Source: Oscillospiraceae bacterium CM (GTDB taxonomy: Bacteria > Bacillota > Clostridia > Oscillospirales > Oscillospiraceae). From it: a DNA stretch of 64,000 bases. The notes under the pieces are model-generated. The model made no database searches and had not been told where the DNA came from. It was given only the letters and a program-made list of their open reading frames with translations. A program made the translations under genes and the position numbers. Where the stretch lies: contig CP072107.1 in assembly GCA_022870705.1 (NCBI GenBank), forward strand, positions 186,001 to 250,000, in the 5' to 3' direction. Positions 63,850 to 64,000 of this stretch are shown here, piece after piece (positions within the stretch are counted from its first letter, which is position 1; the number at the start of each line of letters is the position of its first letter).

Positions 63850-64000
63850 ATGGCGGTTAACTCAAAAGAAAATTTACTCGGGATGCTCAGGCAGCGCACC
63901 GAGGAGGAAGAGCTTAAGCAATATCTGAAAACAACAGTCGGTGGATATACAAAAAGTTCGGTCATGGAATACCTATCCGAACTCCGTCAGCGCCAGCAAT
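63850..64000 (+). CDS. Unknown protein, N-terminus only
   Basis: Starts at ATG 63850 behind AAAAAGGAGTG and is cut by the window edge after 50 codons. The visible part (KENLLGMLRQRTEEEELKQYL, GGYTKSSVMEYLSELRQRQQ) is helical and charged; the GYT-x-x-SV-x-x-YL pattern recalls DivIVA-like starts. No firm family. Confidence 0.7.
   Translation, partial: MAVNSKENLLGMLRQRTEEEELKQYLKTTVGGYTKSSVMEYLSELRQRQQ

Overview
The window looks like the chromosome of an anaerobic, nitrogen-fixing member of the Clostridia (Firmicutes). The reasons are a nif operon in the Clostridium pasteurianum arrangement (nifH-I1-I2-D-K-E-N/B fusion, a 2Fe-2S ferredoxin, split homocitrate synthase), an anaerobic-type cobalamin pathway with a CbiX chelatase, strong Shine-Dalgarno sequences, Firmicutes-type sigma-A promoters, and a Firmicutes ArsC/ACR3 system. 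I cannot name the genus. I saw no tRNA, rRNA, insertion sequence, prophage or CRISPR array.

Layout. 0-1.6 kb: end of a response regulator and its sensor kinase. 1.7-12.3 kb (minus strand): a ten-gene nif operon. 12.6-16.9 kb (plus): an AnfO-like protein, an unrecognised repeat protein with a Cys-rich tail, and the molybdate transporter ModABC, reading away from nif across a shared 306-bp control region. 17-20 kb: PLP synthase pdxST with its divergent regulator pdxR. 20.1-21.4 kb: a tandem HD/HD-GYP protein. 21.7-25.4 kb: a three-subunit molybdenum hydroxylase. 25.5-29.4 kb: an arsenic operon arsR-arsP-DUF2703-thioredoxin-acr3-arsC. 29.5-33.9 kb: a DEAD-box helicase, LemA and a DUF2207 protein. 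34-51.3 kb: two divergent operons that take glutamyl-tRNA to the late corrin-ring stage, plus the CbiMNQO cobalt transporter. 51.5-55.3 kb: a cupin, two small SHOCT proteins, a two-component system and a secreted DUF2680 protein. 55.5-64 kb: a small HTH regulator, then a cyclic-di-GMP riboswitch reading into a Tad/Flp pilus operon that runs off the right edge.

How it fits together. Molybdenum links nitrogenase, ModABC and the Mo hydroxylase. The cobalamin region is controlled by three adenosylcobalamin riboswitches within about 900 bp. Two lie in tandem before cbiM, and each carries a hairpin that can hide a Shine-Dalgarno sequence, a small leader reading frame and an intrinsic terminator. 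The third controls cbiD onward. The cyclic-di-GMP riboswitch is followed by a family of similar hairpins, two of them intrinsic terminators, before the pilus genes; the HD-GYP protein is a possible matching phosphodiesterase.

The points most worth checking are the double riboswitch/leader-peptide module before cbiM, the cyclic-di-GMP switch on the Tad operon, the frameshifted second Flp pilin, and the unknown repeat protein beside AnfO. All calls come from reading the sequence; no database search was run.
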